Origin: Bacillota bacterium
GTDB taxonomy: Bacteria > Bacillota > Dehalobacteriia > UBA4068
Direction of reading: 5' to 3'
NCBI GenBank assembly: GCA_024679955.1
Contig: JAILCQ010000007.1
Location: forward strand, 1 to 60,226
DNA: 60,226 nucleotides
The position numbers and the translations under genes are program-made. Shown here piece after piece: positions 8,819 to 18,385 of the stretch. Positions within the stretch are counted from its first letter, which is position 1. Each line of letters opens with the position of its first letter. Under the pieces are notes generated by a model, which searched no databases, was not told the origin of the DNA, and was given only the letters and a program-made list of their open reading frames with translations.

Positions 8819-8864
8819 CACTCTTGTAAAGTAGTTCCCGCTATGCAGGCGGCATAAAGGCTTA

Positions 8865-10001
8865 TCAATCCGACACATCCGCATCCAGAATGATCTGCAG
8901 CGCATAATCCGGATACAAGGCCTGAATCTCTTCGGTCATAATCGCCAACGCTTCGCTTCTGTCCGCATCGAAGCTGACGACAACGTCGAAACGTATCGTC
9001 TTTTTTTCTATATCGGCATAAAAGCCGTGCATCTGCAAAGCCCATGCATGGGACAATACTGTATCTTGAATCTTGTTTCGCATCCGGGCCGCTTCATCGT
9101 CCGAGGTGTTGAAGGAATAAACGCCTATGCCGGTAAGGATCACGCCGGTTTTTTGATAGACGTTCAGTTGTATCCGCCGCGTGATCTGATCGACCATATC
9201 AACGGTCAAATTGTCGGGCAGCTCGATATGTACCGAACCGTAATTCTTGTTCGGCCCGTAGTTGAACAGTATCATATCATATGCGCCCAATACCGCTTCT
9301 TCTTCACAGATGATTTGTTTTAATTCCTTGCTTGTTTCTCCATCGCCGCGCTGCCCTATGATATCATTCAGCGTCTCTATCATCATTTCAATGCCCGCTT
9401 TAATAATGAAAGCTGCGATCACTACGCCCACATAGGCTTCAAGAGAAATCCCCCAGATCAAAAAAATGATAGCCGAAGCCAGCACGGAAGCCGATAAAAT
9501 GGCGTCGAAAGAAGCGTCCGAACCGGATGCGACCAGCGCCCCGGAATTCACCTTTTTCCCCTGCTTTTTTACGTATGCGCCGAGGATCAGCTTTACCCCT
9601 ATGGCAACGGCAATAATGATCAAAGAAACGGCGCTGTAGTCGGCAGCCTCCGGATGAATGATCTTTTTGATAGATTCCACCAGAGCGGTGATGCCCGCAT
9701 AAAGCACGATGGCGGCAACGATCGTAGAGCTCAAATACTCTATCCTGCCATAACCCAGCGGATGCTTTTTATCCGGCTGTTTTGCGCCGAGCTTTGCGCC
9801 GATGATCGTTACCACGGAGGAAAGAGCGTCGGACAAATTGTTGACCGCATCCAATATGACTGCGATGGAGTTGGAGAGCAAACCGACAAACGCTTTAAAC
9901 CCCGCCAACAGTACGTTGGCCGCAATACCGATAACGCTCGTCCTTACGATTGTTTTTTCTCTTTCCGCCGCAATAGCAGAGAGTTCACTGTTTTCTCCCA
10001 T
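8865..10001 (-). CDS. Cation diffusion facilitator (CDF) family transporter
   Basis: This 378-residue protein has the CDF transmembrane domain, with first helices IGIAANVLLAGFKAFVGLLS and a metal-site motif DAVNNLSDALSS. A second metal-site helix (SGSDASFDA) follows near residue 165, and a C-terminal cytoplasmic domain runs from about residue 215. The C-terminal part is longer than in minimal CDFs and has two ferredoxin-like halves (VHIELPDNLTVD and IRFDVVVSFDADRS). The family exports divalent metals such as Zn, Fe or Mn in exchange for protons. The metal cannot be assigned from this sequence. Confidence 0.9.
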   Translation of the reverse strand: MGENSELSAIAAEREKTIVRTSVIGIAANVLLAGFKAFVGLLSNSIAVILDAVNNLSDALSSVVTIIGAKLGAKQPDKKHPLGYGRIEYLSSTIVAAIVLYAGITALVESIKKIIHPEAADYSAVSLIIIAVAIGVKLILGAYVKKQGKKVNSGALVASGSDASFDAILSASVLASAIIFLIWGISLEAYVGVVIAAFIIKAGIEMMIETLNDIIGQRGDGETSKELKQIICEEEAVLGAYDMILFNYGPNKNYGSVHIELPDNLTVDMVDQITRRIQLNVYQKTGVILTGIGVYSFNTSDDEAARMRNKIQDTVLSHAWALQMHGFYADIEKKTIRFDVVVSFDADRSEALAIMTEEIQALYPDYALQIILDADVSD

Positions 10002-10193
10002 GCTTCGTTTACCTCCCCAATTATTCTTTAATATTCACCTTATTCGTTTCTCATAATCATTCTACGCAAAAACCATGTTTTTTTCAACGCCCGGTTTGTA
10101 AAGCAGATTTGCGCATGTCCCTTGGCGCTACCCGCTGCCACACCCTTTTCTCGGAGCGGACAGGCTTCCGCAATACAGCAACAAACGGCGCAT

Positions 10194-10227
10194 AAAAATC
10201 GCCGGCCAGAAATCGCCGGCGATTTTT
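10194..10227. terminator. Bidirectional terminator
   Basis: AAAAATCGCCGG (10194-10205) pairs perfectly with CCGGCGATTTTT (10216-10227). Read leftward it ends the lipoprotein gene at 10328. The rest of the 10002-10327 gap shows no gene. Confidence 0.8.
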
Positions 10228-10327
10228 ATCTGTGCTTTTTCATCGATCGGTTGCCGATCTATGTCCTGATACGGCTGTTATGAAATTGGCCAGACAACGC
10301 GCTTTATCGTTTTACCTTCCGTTTCGA

Positions 10328-10834
10328 TTATTGGACGCTATAGGTTTGTTCGGCCAAAACCGTATCTTCTAAGCTGAGAAACTCAGTGACGATGACCTGA
10401 ACATCCGAATCGCTGGTCAATTCAAAGCAATCATAGCACTCGATGCTGGCGCCGGTCTGTAAATCCTTCCAATCGTTCTCATAAAGCGGGGCCAGATCTT
10501 CCGGCAAATCGTCGCTGAAAACAAAACCTTTTTCCAGCTCTACGCCGTCTTGAAAGCCTTGGATATACAGGGCTACTTCCGCACTGGTCGCTTCTTCGCC
10601 GTTATTGGTAAAGGTATATTTGACGAACAGCAGGTTGTTCCCTTCGGAATCCGTGAAAACCTGAGCGTCTTGCAATTCTACCGCGTAGTCGGAAACGACG
10701 CTATCCGCGGTTTGCGTATCCGCGTCCTGCGTATCCGTATCTTGCGTATCTGTATCCTGCGCAGCGGGGGCTCCGCAAGCGCACAGGCATAAAGCCAAAG
10801 CTATCAGCAATACTCCAAACAGCATTCTCTTCAT
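10328..10834 (-). CDS. Lipoprotein with DUF5067-like domain
   Basis: This 168-residue product has a lipoprotein signal (LLIALALCLCACG; lipid-modified Cys likely near residue 20). A low-complexity Asp/Thr/Gln linker follows, made of three DTDTQ-type units. The C-terminal immunoglobulin-like domain has strands such as NLLFVKYTFTNNGEEATSAE and the closing pattern TGASIECYDCFEL. That resembles DUF5067 domains of surface lipoproteins in Bacillota, which have no known reaction. The start has a GAGGAAG site. It appears monocistronic, with a terminator at 10194-10227. Confidence 0.75.
   Translation of the reverse strand: MKRMLFGVLLIALALCLCACGAPAAQDTDTQDTDTQDADTQTADSVVSDYAVELQDAQVFTDSEGNNLLFVKYTFTNNGEEATSAEVALYIQGFQDGVELEKGFVFSDDLPEDLAPLYENDWKDLQTGASIECYDCFELTSDSDVQVIVTEFLSLEDTVLAEQTYSVQ
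10713..10757 (-). repeat. Three 15-bp tandem units in the lipoprotein linker
   Basis: Units at 10713-10727, 10728-10742 and 10743-10757 are near-identical and encode D-T/A-D-T-Q repeats between the lipid anchor and the folded domain. Confidence 0.8.
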
Positions 10835-10973
10835 GATTCTCTTCCTCCTCTTTTTGGTTGATCACTCAACGTAGCCCGTGGGGCGTGCGCAGTGCCGAAA
10901 CGGAACTTGCGCATACTGTTTTCTCTTGCGCATTGCCTTCCCAATATACGTCTAAACGTATGGCGTTTCGGGA

Positions 10974-13010
10974 TTATTCGTTTTCTTTTTCCGCTTTGGC
11001 CTGGGCGATCACTTTTTCCGCAATGTTATTGGGCACTTCTTCGTATTTGGCAAATTTCATGGTGAATTTGCCTCTGCCCTGGGTAATGGATTTCAGGTCG
11101 ATGGCGTAACGGCTCATTTCCGCCAAAGGCGCCTGCGCATGGATCATTTGGCGTTTGCCTTGCTGTTCCATACCCATGATACGGCCCCGCTTGGTGTTCA
11201 TATCGCCCATGATGTCGCCCATGAACTGTTCGGGCACCAAAATATCCACATCCATGACCGGCTCCAGGAGAATGGGCTTCGCCAGCTCGCAGGCTTTTTT
11301 GAAAGCCAGGTTGGCGGCGATTTTGAAGGCCATTTCCGAAGAGTCTACGTCATGGTAGGAACCGTCCACCAGAGTGATTTTGATATGAGTGGCGGGGAAA
11401 CCGGCCAAAATACCTTCGCTCATGGATTCGCGCATACCTTTTTCCACGGCCGGGATATATTGTTTGGGTACGGAGCCGCCGAAGATCTTTTCTTCAAAGG
11501 TAAAATCGTTTTCCGGATCGGGCTCGATATCGATTTTAACGTGACCGTATTGTCCATGGCCGCCGGATTGTTTTTTGTGTTTGCCTTCTACCAATTGGGC
11601 GGTGCCGCGAATGGTTTCCCGATAGGGGATTTTGATATCCGCGGTATTCACTTCCACGCCGAATTTCCGGGCCAGACGGTCGATGACGATATTCAGATGG
11701 GCCTCGCCCATACCGGTCAACAGGGTTTGTCTGGTTTCCACGTTCTTTTCATAGCGCAGGGTGGGATCTTCCTCCAACAGCCTGTTGATGGCGTTGCCCA
11801 ACTTGTCTTCGTCCGCTTTGGTCTTGGGCACGATGGCCATGGTCAGAGTAGGTTCGGGGAAATCGATGCCGTCCAATACGATCTTGCTGTCTTTCATGGT
11901 AAGCGTATCGCCCGTAACGGTGGAAGAGAGTTTGCTGACAGTGGCGATATCGCCCAAATTGACTTCGGTGACCGGGTCGGCGGTTTTACCGATCATGGTG
12001 GAAAGCTGGGCCACTTTTTCGTCCGCGGATTTATTGGGATTGTACATGGCGCAATCGCCCTTCATCTTGCCGGACAAAACTTTGAACATGCTGATGCGGC
12101 CCACATAGGGATCGGCCAGGGTTTTGAATACCAAAGCGGCCGCCGGCTGATTGGCCGCGTCTTCCGGCAGAGCTTCCAAAGGATTGGGCGCGTAATCCAC
12201 CAAAACGTCCATCAGTTTGTCCGCGCCGATGTTTTTCAAAGCGGAACCGCACAGCACCGGAACGACTTTGGCGTTTTTCAGACCTTCTTTCAGGCCCAGG
12301 ATGATTTCATCGGTGGTCAGTTCTTCGCCTTCCAGATATTTCATGGTGATGTCGTCGTCGCCTTCCGCGGCGGCTTCGATCATCATTTCCCGATAGTGAG
12401 CGATTTCGTCCTGCATATCGCCGGGGACCGGAACTTCCGTGGCTTTGCCTTTTTCATAGGCATAGGCTTTCATCGTGATCAGATCCACCATGCCGTTGAA
12501 ACCGGATTCTTTGCCGATGGGCAATTGTACGGGAACGATTTGCCGGGTCAGTTTTTCGCCCATGGAATCGAAAGCTTTGATAAAGTCGGCGTTTTCCCGA
12601 TCCAGCTTATTGATAAAGGCGATCACCGGGATCTTGGCGTCGTCGGCCAGTTCCCAAATGATTTCGGTAGTTACTTCCACCCCGGCTACCGCGTCCAAAA
12701 CCATGACCAGACTATCGGCAACCCGCAGGGCGCTGACAACTTCGCCAAAAAAGTCGGAAAAACCGGGAACATCCAAAATATTGATTTTGTGATCCCGCCA
12801 TTGGCAAGCCACCAAGGAAGTGTTGACGGTGCTTTTACGTTTTAATTCTTCGGGATGATAATCGGCTACCGTATTGCCGTCATCGACTTTGCCCAGCCGG
12901 TTAACGGCGCCGGTGTTGAATACCATTGCTTCGGTAAGAGAAGTTTTACCAGCGCCTTGGTGCGCTACAATCGCCACGTTGCGAATTTTGTCAGAAGCAA
13001 ATACCTTCAT
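10974..13010 (-). CDS. fusA: Elongation factor G-like GTPase
   Basis: The 678-residue protein has the full EF-G plan. GTPase motifs are G1 AHQGAGKTSL (residues 16-25), DVPGF and NKLD, followed by domain II and C-terminal EF-G domains ending in the MGDMNTKRGRIMGMEQQGK region. The G1 loop reads AHQGAGKT rather than the AHIDAGKT of housekeeping EF-G, and the product is slightly shorter. These features mark the EF-G-like paralogue group rather than the str-operon factor. Its exact role in translocation or ribosome recycling is uncertain. It stands alone, with a GGAGGACG site before the ATG, not beside ribosomal protein genes. Confidence 0.85.
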   Translation of the reverse strand: MKVFASDKIRNVAIVAHQGAGKTSLTEAMVFNTGAVNRLGKVDDGNTVADYHPEELKRKSTVNTSLVACQWRDHKINILDVPGFSDFFGEVVSALRVADSLVMVLDAVAGVEVTTEIIWELADDAKIPVIAFINKLDRENADFIKAFDSMGEKLTRQIVPVQLPIGKESGFNGMVDLITMKAYAYEKGKATEVPVPGDMQDEIAHYREMMIEAAAEGDDDITMKYLEGEELTTDEIILGLKEGLKNAKVVPVLCGSALKNIGADKLMDVLVDYAPNPLEALPEDAANQPAAALVFKTLADPYVGRISMFKVLSGKMKGDCAMYNPNKSADEKVAQLSTMIGKTADPVTEVNLGDIATVSKLSSTVTGDTLTMKDSKIVLDGIDFPEPTLTMAIVPKTKADEDKLGNAINRLLEEDPTLRYEKNVETRQTLLTGMGEAHLNIVIDRLARKFGVEVNTADIKIPYRETIRGTAQLVEGKHKKQSGGHGQYGHVKIDIEPDPENDFTFEEKIFGGSVPKQYIPAVEKGMRESMSEGILAGFPATHIKITLVDGSYHDVDSSEMAFKIAANLAFKKACELAKPILLEPVMDVDILVPEQFMGDIMGDMNTKRGRIMGMEQQGKRQMIHAQAPLAEMSRYAIDLKSITQGRGKFTMKFAKYEEVPNNIAEKVIAQAKAEKENE

Positions 13011-13165
13011 TGAACGTCCTCCTTAAACAGCAATAAATAATCGAAGATGAATTTGCGCAATCATTTATATATTATATGTCGAACAAATAATTCCTTTTAA
13101 AACGGGAGATATTTTTGCAAAGGACGGCATAGGTTTTTCCATAGACAAGATGGGGAGCGACGGCT

Positions 13166-14659
13166 ATGTACGGGGAAAAAAGCCTTTGGTGGGGAACCTT
13201 TTGGATGCTCGTCTCCAACATCGCCGTCAAAGGTCTGGGTTTTTTCTATCGGGTGGTCATGGTGCGATTATTGGGCGCGGAAGGCATGGGGTTGATCGAA
13301 ATGGTCACTCCTTTATACGCCTTCCTGCTGGTATTGGCCGGTTTGGGCATACAGCCTGCCCTATCCCAGAAGATCGCCCAAAACGACGCCGCCCATCTGG
13401 ATTATCTGCATACCGGCCGACAGATCATGCTGGCCGCCGGCGTGGTTTTGACCGTTTTGGCCTATCTGCTCTGCGAAGAGATTGTCGCCGTTTTTGCACC
13501 GGATCCCCGGATCTATCTTTGCTTTCGTACCCTACTGCCGGCTGTGCCCATTGTCAGCATCGCCTCTGCTTATCGGGGATGGTTTCAGGGCCGGCGGCAA
13601 ATCGCCGCCATCGGCGGCAGCCAAACCGCTGAACAGATGATACGCGTCCTCTGCGGCGTTTATCTGACCAAACTTATGCTGGATCTGCCTTTATCTCAGG
13701 CGGTATCCGCCGCCTCTTTGGCTACGGTCTGCGGGGAGCTGGGCGGCTTTTTGCTGCTGTTGCTGCTGTTCTGGCGGCAAAACCACGGCAGCGAATGCCG
13801 GCGGGGTCGCTTTTCCCCTGCCATGGCCAAGGAACTATTGCGCTACGGTCTGCCCGTTACCGCCGGCCGCCTAGTCAACAGCGGCATTCTGATGGCGCAA
13901 GCCTTTCTCATCCCCTGGGCTTTGCAAAAGGCCGGCTGGGATATGCGGGGGGCAACGGAGATCTACGGCCGCTTTTCCGGCGTGGCTATGACGCTGCTGC
14001 ATTTGCCGGGGGTATTTACCGCCGCGCTCAGCGTGGCCGTTTTGCCGGCGGTGGCGGAGACGCTGCGGCCTTCCGCCAAGGATTTGTTGCAAAAAAGAAT
14101 ATGCCAATCCCTGTCGGCAACAGTGATCTTCACCTTGCCGGGAATGGCCATACTGTATCTTTATGCCGGCGAATTGACCGCCTGGATCTTTGACACGCCA
14201 TTGGCCGCCCCCATATTGCGGGTTCTGGCGGCAGGCGGCGTCTTTTGGTATATCCAGGTGACGCTGCTCAGCATTCTGCAAGGGATGGGCGCCGCCAAAC
14301 AGGTCTTGTACGGCAATATCCTATCCGGCGCACTGCTACTGCTGGGCGCCGTCCTGTTCACGCCTCTTCCCCAATTCGGCATTCTCGGCGCGGCATTGGC
14401 CGCCGATTGCGCCTGGTGCGGCGGGGCGATCTTCAATGCCTGGCGTATCCAGGCCTTGGGAAAGCTGCGCATCCCCTGGGACAAGATCGTTCAAGCGCCC
14501 GCCTTGTCCCTGGCGGCGGCCCTGGCCTGCCGGATGGCGGTCCGTCCGCTGCTGGAAAAGGCCGTGACGCAACCTCAGTTGGCGGCGGCCACCGCCGGGG
14601 TGTTCCTGGGCGTATATCTTTTGGCGATTTGGCGGAGCGGCGCTCTCAAGCGCCGGTAA
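13166..14659 (+). CDS. SpoVB/MATE-like polysaccharide flippase
   Basis: This 497-residue integral membrane protein has about 12-14 hydrophobic helices. It begins with the typical WWGTFWMLVSNIAVKGLGFF and GAEGMGLIEMVTPLYAFLLV segments of the SpoVB/MurJ-like (MVF/PST) flippase superfamily. Such proteins flip lipid-linked sugars; SpoVB itself acts in spore cortex formation. The gene lies alone between leftward genes, with a GGAG site 10 bases before the ATG. The family is clear, but assignment to SpoVB rather than another polysaccharide exporter is inferred. Confidence 0.82.
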   Translation: MYGEKSLWWGTFWMLVSNIAVKGLGFFYRVVMVRLLGAEGMGLIEMVTPLYAFLLVLAGLGIQPALSQKIAQNDAAHLDYLHTGRQIMLAAGVVLTVLAYLLCEEIVAVFAPDPRIYLCFRTLLPAVPIVSIASAYRGWFQGRRQIAAIGGSQTAEQMIRVLCGVYLTKLMLDLPLSQAVSAASLATVCGELGGFLLLLLLFWRQNHGSECRRGRFSPAMAKELLRYGLPVTAGRLVNSGILMAQAFLIPWALQKAGWDMRGATEIYGRFSGVAMTLLHLPGVFTAALSVAVLPAVAETLRPSAKDLLQKRICQSLSATVIFTLPGMAILYLYAGELTAWIFDTPLAAPILRVLAAGGVFWYIQVTLLSILQGMGAAKQVLYGNILSGALLLLGAVLFTPLPQFGILGAALAADCAWCGGAIFNAWRIQALGKLRIPWDKIVQAPALSLAAALACRMAVRPLLEKAVTQPQLAAATAGVFLGVYLLAIWRSGALKRR

Positions 14660-14699
14660 AGACGGGACGATGCTGCCAAAGCGATCCGGTTGTCTCCGT

Positions 14700-15926
14700 T
14701 TACAGCAGGTTTTCCCGGCGCATATCCTCCAAAGTGCGGCAGACGGCATGAATGGTATGCCAGCGGTTCAGGCCGCCCTGTATAAACAAAAGATAGGGTG
14801 GGCGCAGCGGCGCGTCGGCGGAAAGCTCGATAGAAGAACCGGCCACGAAACCGCCGGAAGCCATGATGATATCGTTGTCATAGCCCGGCATAGGCCAGGG
14901 CGTGGGCTGGACGAAGCTGTCCACCGGCGAATACTTTTGTATGCCCTGGCAAAAGGCGATCAGCGGCTCCGCCCGGCCGAATTCGGCGATCTGAATGATA
15001 TCGGCCCGCTCGGCGTCCGCCGCCGGATAGACCGCAAAGCCCAATTGGCTCAATAAGGCGGCGCAGAAAACAGCGCCGCATAAGGCCTCCAGGACGATTT
15101 GCGGGGTGAGGAACAAAGCCTGGAAAAACGGCCGGTTATCGCATAAGCTGGCTCCCAGCTCGCTGCCGGCGCCGGGTATGGTCAAGCGGCAGGCGGCCCT
15201 TTCTATACACTCCTGTTTTCCCACCAGATAGCCGCCGCCGGGGGCCACCCCCGCGCCGGGATTCTTGATCAAAGAACCGGCGATGATATCCGCCCCCGCC
15301 ATGGTAGGCTCCCGTTCTTCCACCATTTCGCCGTAACAATTGTCCACAAAAAGCAAAACATCCGGCCGGGCGGCTTTCACGGCGGCGGCGATCTTTTCGA
15401 TATTGGCCACCGTCAAAGCCGGACGCAGGGCGTAACCGCAGGAACGCTGCAAAGCCACCATTTTGGTCTTGGGGCCCAGAGCATCGACGATTTTTTGACA
15501 ATCCGGGTCGGCAAAATCGATATCGATCACCCGGCAGGATACGGACAGTTCCCGTAAACAACCGGGGGTGTTTTTCTTTATGCCGATGACCGTTTGCAGC
15601 GTGTCATAGGGCATGCCGCAACACAGCAATTCATCGCCCGGCAGCAGATTGCCGAACAAGGCCAGGGCGATGGCATGGCTGCCGGATACGATCTGCTGCC
15701 GCACCAAAGCCGCTTCCCCTCCAAACACCTGGGCATATACCTGCTCCAGCTTATCCCGGCCCGCATCGTTATAGCCATAGCCGGTGCTGGGCGAAAAATG
15801 CTGGGCGGACACTCTCTGTTCCCGAAAGGCGTCCAGGACCCGGAGAAAATTGTTTTCGGCCCGGGTCTCCCCCCAGGCGGCGTATTCCTGCATGATTTTC
15901 CGGGCGGCGGCGATCTTTGTTTTCAT
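14700..15926 (-). CDS. PLP-dependent methionine gamma-lyase-like protein (YnbB / aluminium resistance family)
   Basis: The 408-residue product belongs to fold-type I PLP enzymes of the YnbB group. It has an N-terminal STGYGYNDAGRDKLE segment, the cofactor-binding region QIVSGSHAIALAL, the aspartate strand LLFVDNCYGEMVE and the lysine motif AGSLIKNPGAGVAPGGGY (Schiff-base lysine near residue 225). The family is annotated as methionine gamma-lyase-like or aluminium resistance protein, and its substrate is not settled. Its position between hfq/spoVK genes matches other Bacillota, where it neighbours hfq and glnA. Confidence 0.88.
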   Translation of the reverse strand: MKTKIAAARKIMQEYAAWGETRAENNFLRVLDAFREQRVSAQHFSPSTGYGYNDAGRDKLEQVYAQVFGGEAALVRQQIVSGSHAIALALFGNLLPGDELLCCGMPYDTLQTVIGIKKNTPGCLRELSVSCRVIDIDFADPDCQKIVDALGPKTKMVALQRSCGYALRPALTVANIEKIAAAVKAARPDVLLFVDNCYGEMVEEREPTMAGADIIAGSLIKNPGAGVAPGGGYLVGKQECIERAACRLTIPGAGSELGASLCDNRPFFQALFLTPQIVLEALCGAVFCAALLSQLGFAVYPAADAERADIIQIAEFGRAEPLIAFCQGIQKYSPVDSFVQPTPWPMPGYDNDIIMASGGFVAGSSIELSADAPLRPPYLLFIQGGLNRWHTIHAVCRTLEDMRRENLL

Positions 15927-15963
15927 AGTTCCTCCATAAACCGATTATTGTAAACCGATATTC

Positions 15964-17004
15964 CTATCCGTGATTCATATATAATATTTTTCCCGCTTCC
16001 GCTTTTCCCTGCCTGCTTTGTTCCCAATTTTTATTCAACCTGATTGCGGCGGCCGCAATATCTTCTCCCACGATGGTTTGCAGCCGCCGGCGATCCCAGG
16101 AAGGACCGCCTTCCGCCAGCAGGCGCACGGCCTGGCTGCGCAAAGAGCCCTCCACCAGATTGCGTACCGTGCGGGCGTTGCCCGTTTGCATAGCGCCGCC
16201 CAGGCCGTTCAGGGATTGCCACAAAAACTTTTCGATTTCCAGCCAACCGCTTTCCGTCGGCGTATATTGCCGCTTTTGATACATCAAAGCGGCAATTTCC
16301 CGCAGTTCCTGCAAAGTATAATCGGCAAAATCGATTTGCAGGGGAAGACGGGAGCGCAGACCGGGATTGGCGTTCAAAAAATCCTCCATTTCCCTGTTGT
16401 AACCGGCCAGCACCAATACAAATTCATTTTTGTGATCTTCCATGGCTTTCACCAGCGTATCGATGGCCTCCCGGCCAAAATCCCTTTCCCCGCCCCGCAG
16501 CAGCGAATAGGCTTCGTCCACGAACAACAAGCCGCCCAAAGCCTTTTTTACCTGTTCTTTGGTTTTTTGCGCGGTATGCCCCACGAATTCGCCTACCAAA
16601 TCGGCTCTTTCCACTTCGATCAGCTGGCCTTTGGGCAAGACCTCCATTTCTTTATACAGTCTGGCCATCAAACGGGCTACCGTGGTTTTTCCCGTGCCCG
16701 GATTGCCGGTAAAAACCGCGTGCAATACCGTGGCTTCGGCGCAAAGCTGTTCTTTCCGTCGCTGCTTTTGGACTTGGGCGAAAGCGTATACTTCATAAAA
16801 CAGTTTTTTGATCTCCGTCAAACCCACCATATCGTTGAGTTCGGCAAACAGCTTGCCTACGCCGTCGTTTGCGCTGTCTTTGTCCTTATTCTTATCCGCC
16901 TTATCCATCGGGGATATGGGCGGCCCCGCCGCCGCTTTCGTATGGACAAAAACCTCTTGGCGCGGCGGCCGATCCCGTCGCTGCATATCGAATCTCAATT
17001 CCAT
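15964..17004 (-). CDS. spoVK: SpoVK/CbxX-type AAA ATPase
   Basis: This 346-residue AAA+ protein has Walker A GNPGTGKTTVARL near residue 115, Walker B GGLLFVDEAYSLL and the arginine-finger region NPGLRSRLP, in the order of the CbxX/CfqX/SpoVK family. The N-terminal 50 residues are basic and charged and poorly conserved. In Bacillus, SpoVK is needed for spore maturation. The gene lies between hfq and the YnbB-like gene, a conserved neighbourhood in spore formers. Its exact client is unknown. Confidence 0.87.
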   Translation of the reverse strand: MELRFDMQRRDRPPRQEVFVHTKAAAGPPISPMDKADKNKDKDSANDGVGKLFAELNDMVGLTEIKKLFYEVYAFAQVQKQRRKEQLCAEATVLHAVFTGNPGTGKTTVARLMARLYKEMEVLPKGQLIEVERADLVGEFVGHTAQKTKEQVKKALGGLLFVDEAYSLLRGGERDFGREAIDTLVKAMEDHKNEFVLVLAGYNREMEDFLNANPGLRSRLPLQIDFADYTLQELREIAALMYQKRQYTPTESGWLEIEKFLWQSLNGLGGAMQTGNARTVRNLVEGSLRSQAVRLLAEGGPSWDRRRLQTIVGEDIAAAAIRLNKNWEQSRQGKAEAGKILYMNHG

Positions 17005-17128
17005 GGGCCCATCTCCCCTATCCCGGTCATGAATGGTTACAGCTTACGCCGGGAAAGACGGCCGGTGCAGGTACCCCAAAATTTTCCCGGCCCGTAGAAA
17101 GGCAGACAGCCGGGCCAGGAGACAGAAC

Positions 17129-17162
17129 AAGGCCTATCGAGAGATCTTTCTCGATAGGCCTT
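17129..17162. terminator. Hairpin after hfq
   Basis: AAGGCCTATCGAGA (17129-17142) pairs perfectly with 17149-17162. The T-run on the minus strand is weak, so termination after hfq is likely but not certain. Confidence 0.6.
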
Positions 17163-17179
17163 GCCTTCCGAAAAGCCGG

Positions 17180-17410
17180 TCAACCGCAGCCGCGATCCCC
17201 TAACGCAACAGGCGTTTCCGGGATAACAGTGCTGACGGCGTGTTTGAAGATCAATTGTTGGACGCCGTGGCTTTCGACAAGGAGCGTATGAGCGTCAAAA
17301 GCCTGCAGCCTGCCCTTCAGCGGCAAACCGTTGACCAAATAAAACGTAGCCGGGATACCGTTTTTACACACTGCGTCTAAAAAATGATTCTGCAAACCGG
17401 CGGCAACCAT
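17180..17410 (-). CDS. hfq: RNA chaperone Hfq
   Basis: The 76-residue protein shows both Sm motifs: Sm1 around GIPATFYLVNGLPLKGRLQAFDAHTLLVE and Sm2 as QLIFKHAVSTVIP. Hfq forms hexamers that bind sRNAs and mRNAs. The ATG at 17410 has a GAGGAGG site and lies 4 bases after the miaA stop, matching the common miaA-hfq order. The family length (about 75-85 residues) fits. A longer open frame continues upstream inside miaA but lacks a ribosome binding site. Confidence 0.93.
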   Translation of the reverse strand: MVAAGLQNHFLDAVCKNGIPATFYLVNGLPLKGRLQAFDAHTLLVESHGVQQLIFKHAVSTVIPETPVALGDRGCG

Positions 17411-17414
17411 AGTA

Positions 17415-18368
17415 TCATGCCTCCTCAAAGGCTTTGAGAAGCGCAGCGGCCGCTTGTTTCGGTATCTCCTCCTCCGGATATTCCTCTCTGGATAGCCATA
17501 GGATGCGGGGATCCCGCTTGAACCAGGTATACTGCCGTTTGGCATAACGGCGCGTGTCCCGTTTGATCCATCCCACCGCCTGCTCATAAGGGATATCCCC
17601 CTGCAGCCAGGCGACCATTTGCCGGTAGCCGATGCCCTGCATGGACTGGCATTGGGGCGATACGCCCTGCCGCAGCAGGCCTTCCACCTCCGCCGCCAAA
17701 CCGCCGGCCAGCATTTGCTCCACCCTGGCGTCGATGCGTTCATACAACCGCTGCCGGTCCATGGTCAGCGCCAAAAACGCCAGACGATAGGCGGGCGGTT
17801 GTTCATTTTGGCTTTGCCATTGGCTCATCGTCTGCTTGGTGGCCCGATATACCTCCAAAGCCCGGAACAGCCTTTGGGCGTCGTGGGGATGGATGCGCTG
17901 GGCCGCCTGGGGATCGATGGCCTGCAATTGCCGGTGCAGGGTCTCTCCCTGATCGATATCGAATTGGCTTTTGAGGATCTGCCGGTAGGCCGGGTCCCGG
18001 GCCGCCGCCGGCTGCAAATTATAGGGATTGATCAAAGCGTTGATATACAATCCCGTTCCCCCCACCACAATGGGCAAATGCCCCCGGCTGTAAATGCCGT
18101 CCATGGCTTCCCGGGCACGGGCCACATAATCGGCGACGGAAAAACTCTCCGTGGGTTCCACGATATCCATTAAATGATGGGGTATTCCCCTGCGCTGCGC
18201 CAAAGGCAGCTTGGCCGTGCCGATATCCATGCCCCGATAGATCTGCATGGAGTCCGCGGAAACGATCTCACCATCGAAGCGTTCTGCCAGAGCCAAAGAT
18301 ACGTCGCTTTTGCCGGAGGCGGTGGGCCCGGTGAGAATCGCCAAAGGTTTTTCCCTGGTATCTTTCAT
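17415..18368 (-). CDS. miaA: tRNA dimethylallyltransferase
   Basis: This 317-residue protein carries the P-loop GPTASGKS (residues 14-21), the DSMQIYRGMDIGTAK segment, HHLMDIVEP and VGGTGLYINAL motifs of MiaA. It transfers the dimethylallyl group to A37 of tRNAs that read UNN codons. It sits between mutL and hfq in the widespread mutS-mutL-miaA-hfq order. Length and motifs are complete. Confidence 0.96.
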   Translation of the reverse strand: MKDTREKPLAILTGPTASGKSDVSLALAERFDGEIVSADSMQIYRGMDIGTAKLPLAQRRGIPHHLMDIVEPTESFSVADYVARAREAMDGIYSRGHLPIVVGGTGLYINALINPYNLQPAAARDPAYRQILKSQFDIDQGETLHRQLQAIDPQAAQRIHPHDAQRLFRALEVYRATKQTMSQWQSQNEQPPAYRLAFLALTMDRQRLYERIDARVEQMLAGGLAAEVEGLLRQGVSPQCQSMQGIGYRQMVAWLQGDIPYEQAVGWIKRDTRRYAKRQYTWFKRDPRILWLSREEYPEEEIPKQAAAALLKAFEEA

Positions 18369-18385
18369 AGCTTATCCTCTTACTA

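Noticed and set aside
7226-8905. 559-codon open frame on the minus strand
   Set aside because: It runs across the SLH gene and its terminator and has no start signal or domain. The SLH motifs are in the plus strand.
11139-12845. 568-codon open frame on the plus strand
   Set aside because: It is antisense to the EF-G-like gene and rich in Phe, His and Gly as expected for a shadow frame, with no recognisable domain.
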